This document shows positions 1 through 7,799 of a stretch of DNA of 64,000 bases, piece by piece (positions within the stretch are counted from its first letter, which is position 1; each line of letters begins with the position of its first letter). Both the position numbers and the translations under genes were made by a program. Source of the DNA: Flavobacterium sp. 9 (GTDB taxonomy: Bacteria; Bacteroidota; Bacteroidia; Flavobacteriales; Flavobacteriaceae). The stretch is taken from positions 372,001-436,000 of the forward strand of contig NZ_PEEU01000001.1 in NCBI RefSeq assembly GCF_002754195.1, given 5' to 3'. Under the pieces are notes generated by a model, which saw only the letters and a list, made by a program, of their open reading frames with translations, searched no databases and was not told where the DNA came from.

Positions 1-2834
1 TTGATTCCGTCTTTCTCTAAAACAATAAAATAAACGCCTCTATTCAAACCAGAAACATCGATACTATTATTATAGACTTTCTGTCCAGAAACTACAGTTC
101 CGGTTTGAGAATCTACAATACTTATATTTCCTCCAGTCAAATCTGTGGTTATAAAAAGTGTATTTGCAACAGGATTTGGATAAATATTCAAAGCAACTGA
201 ATCTGCTCTTTCGGGAGTAATTGGTGAAGCTGTAGATGCGGCTCCAATTCGTGTAATTCTAATCCAGTTGATGTTCATTCCAGTGTTTTGAATGTAGATT
301 CCAAAGTTATAAGTTCCAGCATTTACGTTTACAGTTTGCGTAACGGTTTGCCAGTTTTGCCATCCTCCGGTATTTGGTATATCAACATTTCCTAAAAGAA
401 TTGTTCCTCCATTTAAATCAGATGATAATCTTCCTCCCGCAACAGCACTTGCCACACGATATTCGATTAAATAAGAACCTGTTGTTGGAAAATTAATATT
501 ATTATAAGCTAACCAATCTCCAGTTTCTGTATAACCAACATTTGAACCGCCACCAGCATCTGTCGTTGCTTCAACCTGAATTCCGCTCATTGCAGAATAA
601 TCTTCGGCTTGAATTAATGTTGAAGTTTGCGCTGTAGTAGTTGCGATTAATTTCCATTGTCCGCAAGTCTGATTGTTGTTATCCCATTGCTGCACATTGG
701 CACCATTTGCAGTACTTGCTCCGGCAACCTCAACAATTCTACCACTATGTCTGGCAACTATTTTATAAAATCCGTCGCCTGTAGAAACTAAAACAAACTG
801 CTGATTTGTTGTTCCGTTATACGGATATTGCTCAACATTGGCGCCATTTGCGGTATTAAAACCATTTACATCCAATGATTGTCCGCTATGATTGACAATA
901 ATTTTATACAAACCATCGCCCAAATGTGTGAATGTATACTTCTGATTGTTTCCTGAATTTGGAGTTCCCTGCGCTACATTGGCACCATTTGATAAACTGG
1001 CACTCCAAACATCCATATTTAATCCGCTGTTTCTGTTTTGCAAAAAGAAAGTCTGATTTCCTAAAGTTGTAACTCCGTTTGCCAAAATTCTAATAGAAGT
1101 TACTTTATCATTCCAAGTTGTATTCAAACAAGAATTATCAGAATTAATTACAGTTGAAGCTCCTGTAAAATTATCATCTTGGTACAAAATCGCCTGAAAA
1201 CCCTGAGTAATTCTAAGCGAAGAAATATCATCATTTAAAACTCCTAAAGAATTCAAACGCGCCATATTATAATCACCAATTGTTAAACCTCCTGAAAATC
1301 CGGTATAATTACAATCTTTGTAAACCGTAATAACATCTGTTGACGGATTAATATTTCCTCCTGGCGGAATTGTTCCTGTAACCGAATAACTTCCTATAGA
1401 TCCATAAGCCGAATATCCGCCATAGCCAACATTTCCGGCTCCGTTTCCATCAACGCCTATAAAATATTTACCGGCTGGCAAATTTACATTCATAGAAGCA
1501 TTTAATGCAAAAGGATCTGAATTCCAATACGTTCCCATTTCGGCTCCAGCCGAATTATACAAACGGATTAAAAGGTGAAGGTTTCCATCTCTTCCAACAG
1601 TATTGGCATTGATCGAAACATTTCCTCCTCCAGTTGTAAACGTAAAGAAATCATAATCTGCTTCACTTGAAATGATACCATTTTTTTGATTGATAGTTCC
1701 GCTGGCATTATAATCTAAATTGGCTGCCGAAGCGGTCGTATTTCCGTAATCATCACTACGATATCCGACGCCAAATTTTGCACCTGCAATAGAAGCTACA
1801 TCGTCTTGTTGGTTATCAGCATAATTATATTCGCCTTTACTCCATTGAACTACAGGTCTGTAATAACCCGCACCCATAATTGGAGCCCAAGAAGTTCCGT
1901 CAATTCCCAGAAAATAACCTTCTACAGGATTTGTACGCCCATCGTGACCAAGATCAAATGTGTGTCCTACCTCATGCGCAGAGGCATCTCCACCTGATTT
2001 ACCCGAAGTAATAAATACCCAGCAAGGTACATCATTGTCCCAGTTGAAGGAACCAATATAAGCTACACCTCCTGCTCCCGGAGCCGCTGTATTGGTTGGA
2101 GTTACCACCACACGCATTCTTCTGTTTCTTGGATACGAATTAAAAACGGCTTCGTTCGTCGTAACATTTAAGTTAAAAGGTCTGTAATCTTCAGATACTA
2201 CTTCCCAATGTTGCTGTACATCGGCATCGCTCATTCCGGATGGTGCAGCATTAATGGCGTTTCCGTTGTTCCAAAGATTTCCTGCCGGCATATTATACCC
2301 GTCAAAATCTAATAAAACACAACCTGCTGCGCCCGGTAAACTTTGCAAATTCAATAAAGCCGGAGCAATTTGAGCCGCAGCTGCTTTGCTCGTAGTTTTA
2401 GTATTTGAAGGAACATTTCTGTAATCAATACAAACCAAAGTATTGATATCTACTTTAGAAACAAAAGCGTTTCCTTTCGAATCTGAATAGTATTTATAGG
2501 CTTCTTTTGTTTTCTTCAAAATAATATGACCTTCAAGCGATTGATCTTTTACTTTTATGTAAAAAGAAGATTCGGGTACATTTTTGATTTCTCCAATCAG
2601 AAATTCGCTTGACGTATTTGATTCTTTATAATTTATTTTTCCGTTAAAGTTTTTCGAATTTTCAACCTGAAGTAAAACTGTTTTTTCTGCATTTTTTGAT
2701 GTTGAAGCAACTAATTCTTTCTTTAGATGATTCATAAATACTTTACTCGAACCTAAAGAAGTCTGCGCAATAGCAAAACTGCTAAAGGCTAAAAACATAA
2801 ATAGGCTTAACCGCAATTTGTAGATATTTTTCAT
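1..2834 (-). CDS. secreted metzincin-type metalloprotease with PPC, beta/gamma-crystallin, ricin-like, CBM6 and T9SS sorting domains (3' end cut by window edge)
   Basis: Open frame of 944 codons with an ATG at 2834 and no stop before the left edge; about ten C-terminal residues are missing, judged from the GH64 paralogue. Residues 1-23 form a signal peptide. A zinc site HEVGHTFDLGHD at 287-298 and a Met-turn (IMG, M320) place the catalytic domain among metzincins; residue 294 is Asp where Gly is usual. A PPC-like domain follows (about 390-490), then a beta/gamma-crystallin pair (500-585), a ricin-like trefoil (590-735), a CBM6-like domain (745-865) and a T9SS sorting domain (from about 880). 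From 499 onward it is almost identical to the GH64 protein at 5019-7682. Likely an extracellular protease anchored to glycan; exact substrate unknown. Confidence 0.85.
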   Translation of the reverse strand, partial: MKNIYKLRLSLFMFLAFSSFAIAQTSLGSSKVFMNHLKKELVASTSKNAEKTVLLQVENSKNFNGKINYKESNTSSEFLIGEIKNVPESSFYIKVKDQSLEGHIILKKTKEAYKYYSDSKGNAFVSKVDINTLVCIDYRNVPSNTKTTSKAAAAQIAPALLNLQSLPGAAGCVLLDFDGYNMPAGNLWNNGNAINAAPSGMSDADVQQHWEVVSEDYRPFNLNVTTNEAVFNSYPRNRRMRVVVTPTNTAAPGAGGVAYIGSFNWDNDVPCWVFITSGKSGGDASAHEVGHTFDLGHDGRTNPVEGYFLGIDGTSWAPIMGAGYYRPVVQWSKGEYNYADNQQDDVASIAGAKFGVGYRSDDYGNTTASAANLDYNASGTINQKNGIISSEADYDFFTFTTGGGNVSINANTVGRDGNLHLLIRLYNSAGAEMGTYWNSDPFALNASMNVNLPAGKYFIGVDGNGAGNVGYGGYSAYGSIGSYSVTGTIPPGGNINPSTDVITVYKDCNYTGFSGGLTIGDYNMARLNSLGVLNDDISSLRITQGFQAILYQDDNFTGASTVINSDNSCLNTTWNDKVTSIRILANGVTTLGNQTFFLQNRNSGLNMDVWSASLSNGANVAQGTPNSGNNQKYTFTHLGDGLYKIIVNHSGQSLDVNGFNTANGANVEQYPYNGTTNQQFVLVSTGDGFYKIVARHSGRIVEVAGASTANGANVQQWDNNNQTCGQWKLIATTTAQTSTLIQAEDYSAMSGIQVEATTDAGGGSNVGYTETGDWLAYNNINFPTTGSYLIEYRVASAVAGGRLSSDLNGGTILLGNVDIPNTGGWQNWQTVTQTVNVNAGTYNFGIYIQNTGMNINWIRITRIGAASTASPITPERADSVALNIYPNPVANTLFITTDLTGGNISIVDSQTGTVVSGQKVYNNSIDVSGLNRGVYFIVLEKDGI

Positions 2835-2909
2835 ACTTTATTTGGGATTATGATTTTATTGCTATGTGTTATTATTTTTAATGCAAAAGCTATTTCGTGC
2901 GATCAAAAT

Positions 2910-3012
2910 CAACGGATTAAAATCCGTTGCTACAAAATGGATCGTTCCTCCAGAACTTTTGTAAAGAGTCTTCGGCTCGATTTATATTGTAGGGATGGGT
3001 TTCAACCCGTCC
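2910..3012. repeat. dispersed intergenic element, copy 1 (inverted relative to 12178-12280)
   Basis: Starts with a perfect hairpin (caacggatt / aatccgttg) at 2910-2929. It continues through words such as gatcgttcctcc, cttcggctcgat and attgtaggga. The reverse complement closely matches 12178-12280 over its whole length. It lies in the 413-base gap between the metalloprotease and GH18 genes, which otherwise holds only further repeats. The reading frames crossing it are shadows. Confidence 0.8.
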
Positions 3013-3083
3013 ATCCGCAATGTATATTTTGTAATAGTGTTTTAATGGTGTTTTTCTTTCACGCAGATTTTTATCCACATTTT

Positions 3084-3130
3084 TGTCATTTCGACGGAGG
3101 AGAAATCTTCGCGAGAAGCTCGACAAAGAT
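3084..3130. repeat. half copy of the tgtcatttcgacg intergenic repeat
   Basis: Begins tgtcatttcgacgg and runs through gagaaatc and gctcgacaaagatt. It matches the left arms of the full hairpins at 12370-12471 and 31927-32026, but here the right arm is absent. It is preceded by cacgcagattt..atccac, a word that also precedes the copy at 41192. Confidence 0.7.
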
Positions 3131-3152
3131 TAAAAATTTGCTTTGCGTTTGT

Positions 3153-3185
3153 AAACCCGACAGGTTTTAAAAACCTGTCGGGTTT
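3153..3185. repeat. perfect 16-bp inverted repeat (aaacccgacaggtttt)
   Basis: Two perfect 16-base arms separated by one base. It lies downstream of the GH18 gene, which is transcribed towards lower coordinates and ends at 3248. It could act as a transcription terminator or attenuating hairpin, but lacks a clear T-run of its own. Confidence 0.75.
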
Positions 3186-3197
3186 GAATACCTATAC

Positions 3198-3232
3198 AAC
3201 CTTTGTCAAAGTTTTAAACTTTGACAAAGGTT
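3198..3232. repeat. palindrome with core ctttgtcaaag, copy 1
   Basis: Perfect 17-base arms (aacctttgtcaaagttt and its complement) around one base, only 16 bases beyond the GH18 stop codon. Palindromes with the same core lie at 15728-15762 and 20822-20854. A role as GH18 terminator is plausible, though not proven by a T-run. Confidence 0.75.
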
Positions 3233-3247
3233 AAACTCTAAAATTTA

Positions 3248-4885
3248 TTATTTTTTAATAAAACGTCTCACCGTTTTGATTCCGTCTTTCTCTACTAAAA
3301 CCAAGTAGATTCCAGATTTTAAACCTGAGACATCAACACTATTATTGTTTACTTTTTGAACCGAAACAGTATTTCCTCTCTGAGAATCTATAATGCTCAC
3401 ATTTGCTCCTGAAACTTCTGTTGAAAAAGTCAGTGAATCTTGTGTAGGATTTGGAAAAACACTCAAACTTGCGATTCCTTCCTCTGCAGTTATTGCCGGA
3501 GAAGCTGTTTTTGCTGCTAATGCTGATCCAGATTTTGTGATTCTGAACCAGTTTAAATTCACACCCGAAGCTTGTATAAAGATTCCGAAATTGTATGTTC
3601 CGGCATTCACGTTTACGGTTTGAGATACCGTTTGCCAATTTTGCCATCCTCCAGTATTTGGAATATTAACTGCGCCTAACTGAATTGTTCCTGCATTTAA
3701 ATCAGATGATATTCTTGCACCGTTTACTGCACTTGCAACTCTGTATTCAATTACATAAGAACCTGAAGTTGGGAAATTGATGTTGTAATACGCCATCCAA
3801 TCGTTTGCATCTGCGTAACCTACATTCAATCCTCCGCCGGTATCTGTTGTAGCTTCGGTTTGCACGCCACTCATTGTTGAGTAGTTTTCTGCCTGAATCA
3901 AAGTTCCTGTTCCTGGAGGATTACTTCCTGTAATAACCTGATTTACGGCTGTCAATAATGATTTTGCACCTGTAGCATCTTGCGATAATTCCCAAATCAT
4001 AACTCCTCCCGCATTCTGAACTGCAAAAGTTGTTTTGGCTTTAATCGTTGGAATTCCATTATAATAAATTGTATTTCCAACTTGGTCTAAATTTTCGGCT
4101 CCAGGATATTGTGCTACGATATTAGCATAAGAAATTCCCTGATTTGCCGAAGCTCCAAATCCATATCCGTAAAACGGAAGACCAATAATGGCTTTACTTG
4201 CCGGTAATCCTCTTCCTGTCCAGTAATTAAACTGATTTACAGCAATACTATACGGAGAATGTTGTCCTGGACTTCCCGGAGCCCAAGGTCCTGTTGCATC
4301 ATAAGCCATGATATTAATCCAGTCGTAAGCTGCAAAAGTAGACGCTGGCACATTTGCTCCTCCATATCCTTCTGAAAGTGCTGCTGAAATCAATTTGCCT
4401 CCCGAATGTAATTTCGCTGCAAGCGCAATTACAAATCCGCCATAATCACCGTTAATCGCCGGACCTTCAAGATCTACGTCGACACCATCAAAATTATGCG
4501 CAACAACATAATCGTATATTTTTTGGATAAAAGCCGTTCTGTTACCACTCGTAATAAGATTAAAATAATTATCGCGAATAGGTCCTCCTTCAGATACTGC
4601 ACCTCCGCCAAGTGAAACAAATACTTTTACGTTTTGTGCGTGCGCCGCGTTAATAATGGTAGTACTTCCTGAATTCCAGGAAAGATATCCGTTTGCATCC
4701 GGATTTTCAAAAGCAATATTGATATGCGTTAATTTACTATACTGAACGCTGCTCGAAAACGCATTCAAGTCAACCCAATTTGGGATATAAGCTATTACTT
4801 TCTTCTGGGCCATTGACAAATTGAAAACTCCCAAAACTAAAATGATCATCCATTTTAGTGGCATTTTTTTGTAATTGTTTTTCAT
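3248..4885 (-). CDS. secreted GH18 chitinase with CBM6 and T9SS sorting domain
   Basis: 545 residues. The signal peptide ends near residue 26 (SMAQ). The GH18 domain spans about 28-320, with the SLGGG motif at 91-95, the catalytic motif DGVDVDLE at 133-140 (E140 the acid/base) and MAYDATG at 193-199. A CBM6-like domain covers about 329-450 and a T9SS sorting domain about 475-545 (FPNP at 477-480, C-terminal RRFIKK). Known GH18 members cut beta-1,4 GlcNAc links in chitin or in N-glycan cores; the neighbouring beta-1,3-glucanases favour chitin in fungal walls. The gene follows the GH64 gene on the same strand with 133 bases between, so co-transcription is possible. Confidence 0.92.
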   Translation of the reverse strand: MKNNYKKMPLKWMIILVLGVFNLSMAQKKVIAYIPNWVDLNAFSSSVQYSKLTHINIAFENPDANGYLSWNSGSTTIINAAHAQNVKVFVSLGGGAVSEGGPIRDNYFNLITSGNRTAFIQKIYDYVVAHNFDGVDVDLEGPAINGDYGGFVIALAAKLHSGGKLISAALSEGYGGANVPASTFAAYDWINIMAYDATGPWAPGSPGQHSPYSIAVNQFNYWTGRGLPASKAIIGLPFYGYGFGASANQGISYANIVAQYPGAENLDQVGNTIYYNGIPTIKAKTTFAVQNAGGVMIWELSQDATGAKSLLTAVNQVITGSNPPGTGTLIQAENYSTMSGVQTEATTDTGGGLNVGYADANDWMAYYNINFPTSGSYVIEYRVASAVNGARISSDLNAGTIQLGAVNIPNTGGWQNWQTVSQTVNVNAGTYNFGIFIQASGVNLNWFRITKSGSALAAKTASPAITAEEGIASLSVFPNPTQDSLTFSTEVSGANVSIIDSQRGNTVSVQKVNNNSVDVSGLKSGIYLVLVEKDGIKTVRRFIKK

Positions 4886-4939
4886 GGTAATTGTTTAATA
4901 GATTAATAAAAATTTGTAAATAATGGGGTTTTGAAATTG

Positions 4940-5004
4940 TAGATTTTAGACTTTAGATTTTTTGATTCGAACAACAAATCTGAAATCTAAAGTCTTAAAT
5001 CTAA
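4940..5004. repeat. inverted repeat tagattttagactttaga between GH64 and GH18
   Basis: Left arm near 4940-4963 and right arm near 4984-5004 pair with one mismatch around a short loop. It occupies about half of the 133-base gap between GH64 and GH18 and begins 15 bases after the GH64 stop. It may stabilise the 3' end or set relative expression; no T-run is seen. Confidence 0.6.
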
Positions 5005-5018
5005 AATTTGCTTTAAAA

Positions 5019-7682
5019 CTATTTTTTAATAAAACGCTTAATCGTTTTTGTACCGTCTTTTTCAAAAACTACCAGATAAACGCCTCTTCTTAAATGTGAA
5101 ACATCTATACTATTATTTGATAATTTCTGTTTTGAAACAATATTTCCAGTTTGAGAATCTACAATACTGAAGTTTCCTCCAATAACATTTGTGGATACAA
5201 AAAGTGTATTTTCTACCGGACTTGGATATACATTTAAATCCGTTTCAACTGTTTCTTCTTCAATTGCAGCCGAAGCCACTTTTGCACTTGAACCTGTTTT
5301 TGTAATTTTAATCCAGTTGATATTCATTCCCGTATTTTGAATGTAGATTCCAAAATTGTATGTTCCTGCATTCACATTTACAGTTTGCGAAACCGTTTGC
5401 CAGTTTTGCCATCCTCCAGTATTCGGAATATCAACACTGCCTAATACAATTGTTCCTCCGTTTAAATCCGATGATAATCTACCTCCCGCTACAGCACTTG
5501 CAACACGATATTCGATTAAATAAGATCCTGTCGTTGGGAAATTAATACTATTGTAAGCCAACCAATCTCCAGTTTCGGTATAACCAACATTTGAACCTCC
5601 GCCTGTATCTGTTGTTGCTTCAACCTGAATTCCGCTCATTGCTGAGTAATCTTCGGCTTGAATTAAAACTGATGTTTGAGAACTTGTTGCCGGAACCAAT
5701 TTCCATTGTCCGCAAGTTTGATTGTTATTATCCCATTGCTGAACAACTGCGCCCGAAGCCGTACTTGCTCCTGCAACTTCAACAATTCTACCACTATGTC
5801 TGGCTACAATTTTATAAAATCCATCTCCTGTAGAAACCAATACAAATTGCTGATTCGTTGTTGCATTGTATGGATATTGCTCTACATGTGCTCCATTTGC
5901 TTTATTGAAATTGTTTACATCAAGAGATTGTCCGCTGTGATTTGCAATAATTTTATACAAACCATCGCCTAAATGTGTTAATGTAAATTTTTGATTGTTT
6001 CCTGAGTTTAAAGCACCTTGATTAATGGCAGCGCCATTAGTCAAACTCGCGCCCCAAACATCCATGTATAAATTACTGTTTCTGTTTTGCAAAAAGAAAG
6101 TTTGATTTCCTAGCGTAGTTGTTCCGTTTGCCAAAATTCTGATCGAAGTTACTTTATCATTCCAAGTTGTATTCAAACAAGCATTATCAGAATTAATTAC
6201 AGTTGAAGCTCCGGTAAAATTATCATCCTGATACAAAATCGCCTGAAATCCCTGTGTAATTTTTAGAGACGAAATATCATCGTTTAAAACTCCTAAAGTA
6301 TTCAAACGAGCCAAGTTATAATCTCCAATTGTTAATCCGCCTGAGAATCCTGTATAATTACAATCTTTATAAACCGTAATTACATCAGTTGTAGCCGGCA
6401 CAGAAGGCACCGTTCCCGCATATCCTCCAAAACTGGCAATAACTTTAGTTGGCTGTGGCGAATGAAGCGATGGCGATTGATCAGCCACATCATCATAAGC
6501 AAATCCATAAGCCAGATTGTCAACACTTATTCCCGGTAAATGCCAAAATTTAGAATAATGATTCGTTGGATTCACCTGATAAAATTTCGATGCATCGTAC
6601 CAATTTTGCTGACCCGGATTTGGCGTTGTCGTATTTACAACATGTCTGTTTATGGCAGCGGTTAATTGCGCCTGAATCACAAGATCAAGATCTCCGTCGA
6701 CCAATCTTCTGTCCAAAACTCCTTTTCCTTCCAGTGCTTCCTGAGTCGATGGTCTGTTTTGAACACGTCCTGTACGACCAACAAAACCTCCTGATTGCCC
6801 AACCATTTCTAATTGTTCACCATTAACTCGGCCTTTGAAAACTCCGGCATCTCCGGCATAAAATATTAAATCTTCATTTTTGTATTTATTCCAAATGGCA
6901 TCAATATAAGACTTCAAATAATTAGCTTGTGGTCCAACGCTTGTTCCTCCAGTTCCATCGGCGAAAGCTGGCGTTTTAGAAGGCGCCGTAATTTCTCCCG
7001 TTGCGTCATTAACACAACCTTGAAATTCAGCTGGAACATTGGCTTTAAAAGCCGCAACAATATCTGCGTGTTTCTTCAATTCACCAACACGTTTTTGATA
7101 TCCATTGGCACCAAATAACTCTAATCCCATTGGATATTTATACGAATCAACTCTCGATGGATTTCCGAAGAAACCGTATTGATTATTCGTCAATTCGATG
7201 ATTTCATACAAAATTCCCTGATTTGGATCTGTAGCATTCAACGGATTTGGTGACGTATATCCTGACGGAGCGCCGCTTGCACCAAAAAAGTAGAAATACA
7301 ACTGTTGTCCTTTCGCAATAAAAACTCTACAACCTGCAATTTGTGGCAACGTAAAAGTCTTATTGGGAATTTCGCTTAATTTGGTAAAACAATTGGCATA
7401 TTTTGAGTTTTGTCCAGGTCCGGTATTTCCACCAATCGTTGGTCCTGTAACCGTATTATAAGACGAACTCATTGGCAAAACCTGACTTGTTTTGGCATTG
7501 ACCCAAACGTGATTTCCTGTATTATAATCAATACCAACGATGGCAACATACAATTCGCTGTCGCTAAATGTTGAAGTATTGCTAATCGTAAACGGTATTG
7601 GCCCTTGGGCATAACTAAAATTAAATAGCAATGCCAACAGCAATGCCGCAAAAATGTTTTTTTGTAATTTAAAATTTCTCAT
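5019..7682 (-). CDS. secreted GH64 beta-1,3-glucanase with beta/gamma-crystallin, ricin-like, CBM6 and T9SS sorting domains
   Basis: 887 residues; signal peptide to about residue 26 (SYAQ). The GH64/thaumatin-like catalytic domain covers about 28-420. E160/E163 in YEIIELT and D179 in RVDS are the likely catalytic acids by comparison with the family, whose known members release laminaripentaose from beta-1,3-glucan. A beta/gamma-crystallin domain follows (433-517), then a ricin-like trefoil (525-665), CBM6 (672-795) and a sorting domain (815-887). The last 450 residues nearly duplicate those of the metalloprotease at 1-2834. The gene sits between GH16 and GH18 genes on the same strand, supporting a role in attack on beta-glucan and chitin walls. 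Confidence 0.88.
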   Translation of the reverse strand: MRNFKLQKNIFAALLLALLFNFSYAQGPIPFTISNTSTFSDSELYVAIVGIDYNTGNHVWVNAKTSQVLPMSSSYNTVTGPTIGGNTGPGQNSKYANCFTKLSEIPNKTFTLPQIAGCRVFIAKGQQLYFYFFGASGAPSGYTSPNPLNATDPNQGILYEIIELTNNQYGFFGNPSRVDSYKYPMGLELFGANGYQKRVGELKKHADIVAAFKANVPAEFQGCVNDATGEITAPSKTPAFADGTGGTSVGPQANYLKSYIDAIWNKYKNEDLIFYAGDAGVFKGRVNGEQLEMVGQSGGFVGRTGRVQNRPSTQEALEGKGVLDRRLVDGDLDLVIQAQLTAAINRHVVNTTTPNPGQQNWYDASKFYQVNPTNHYSKFWHLPGISVDNLAYGFAYDDVADQSPSLHSPQPTKVIASFGGYAGTVPSVPATTDVITVYKDCNYTGFSGGLTIGDYNLARLNTLGVLNDDISSLKITQGFQAILYQDDNFTGASTVINSDNACLNTTWNDKVTSIRILANGTTTLGNQTFFLQNRNSNLYMDVWGASLTNGAAINQGALNSGNNQKFTLTHLGDGLYKIIANHSGQSLDVNNFNKANGAHVEQYPYNATTNQQFVLVSTGDGFYKIVARHSGRIVEVAGASTASGAVVQQWDNNNQTCGQWKLVPATSSQTSVLIQAEDYSAMSGIQVEATTDTGGGSNVGYTETGDWLAYNSINFPTTGSYLIEYRVASAVAGGRLSSDLNGGTIVLGSVDIPNTGGWQNWQTVSQTVNVNAGTYNFGIYIQNTGMNINWIKITKTGSSAKVASAAIEEETVETDLNVYPSPVENTLFVSTNVIGGNFSIVDSQTGNIVSKQKLSNNSIDVSHLRRGVYLVVFEKDGTKTIKRFIKK

Positions 7683-7749
7683 TGTTTAATTGTTTTGGTT
7701 AATAAACTCGTTTTTAATTAATTAGTAAGAATGAGAAAATAAAATCTAT

Positions 7750-7790
7750 AAAAAATTGGGTGTAACTATTAAGGATCATTACACCCAACT
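7750..7790 (-). terminator. terminator after the GH16 gene
   Basis: Perfect 10-base stem ttgggtgtaa / ttacacccaa (7756-7765 and 7779-7788). Read on the minus strand it is followed by a T-run (plus-strand aaaaa at 7751-7755). It lies just after the GH16 stop at 7800 and before the GH64 start at 7682, so GH64 probably has its own promoter or depends on read-through. Confidence 0.75.
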
Positions 7791-7799
7791 GTATTTTGG

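Noticed and set aside
2850..3170. Open frames across the gap before the GH18 gene
   Set aside because: They run through dispersed repeats and hairpins, have no domain features and conflict with the repeat structure.
2835..3247. Insertion sequence remnant
   Set aside because: No transposase fragment or terminal inverted repeats of a known IS were found; only short dispersed palindromes.
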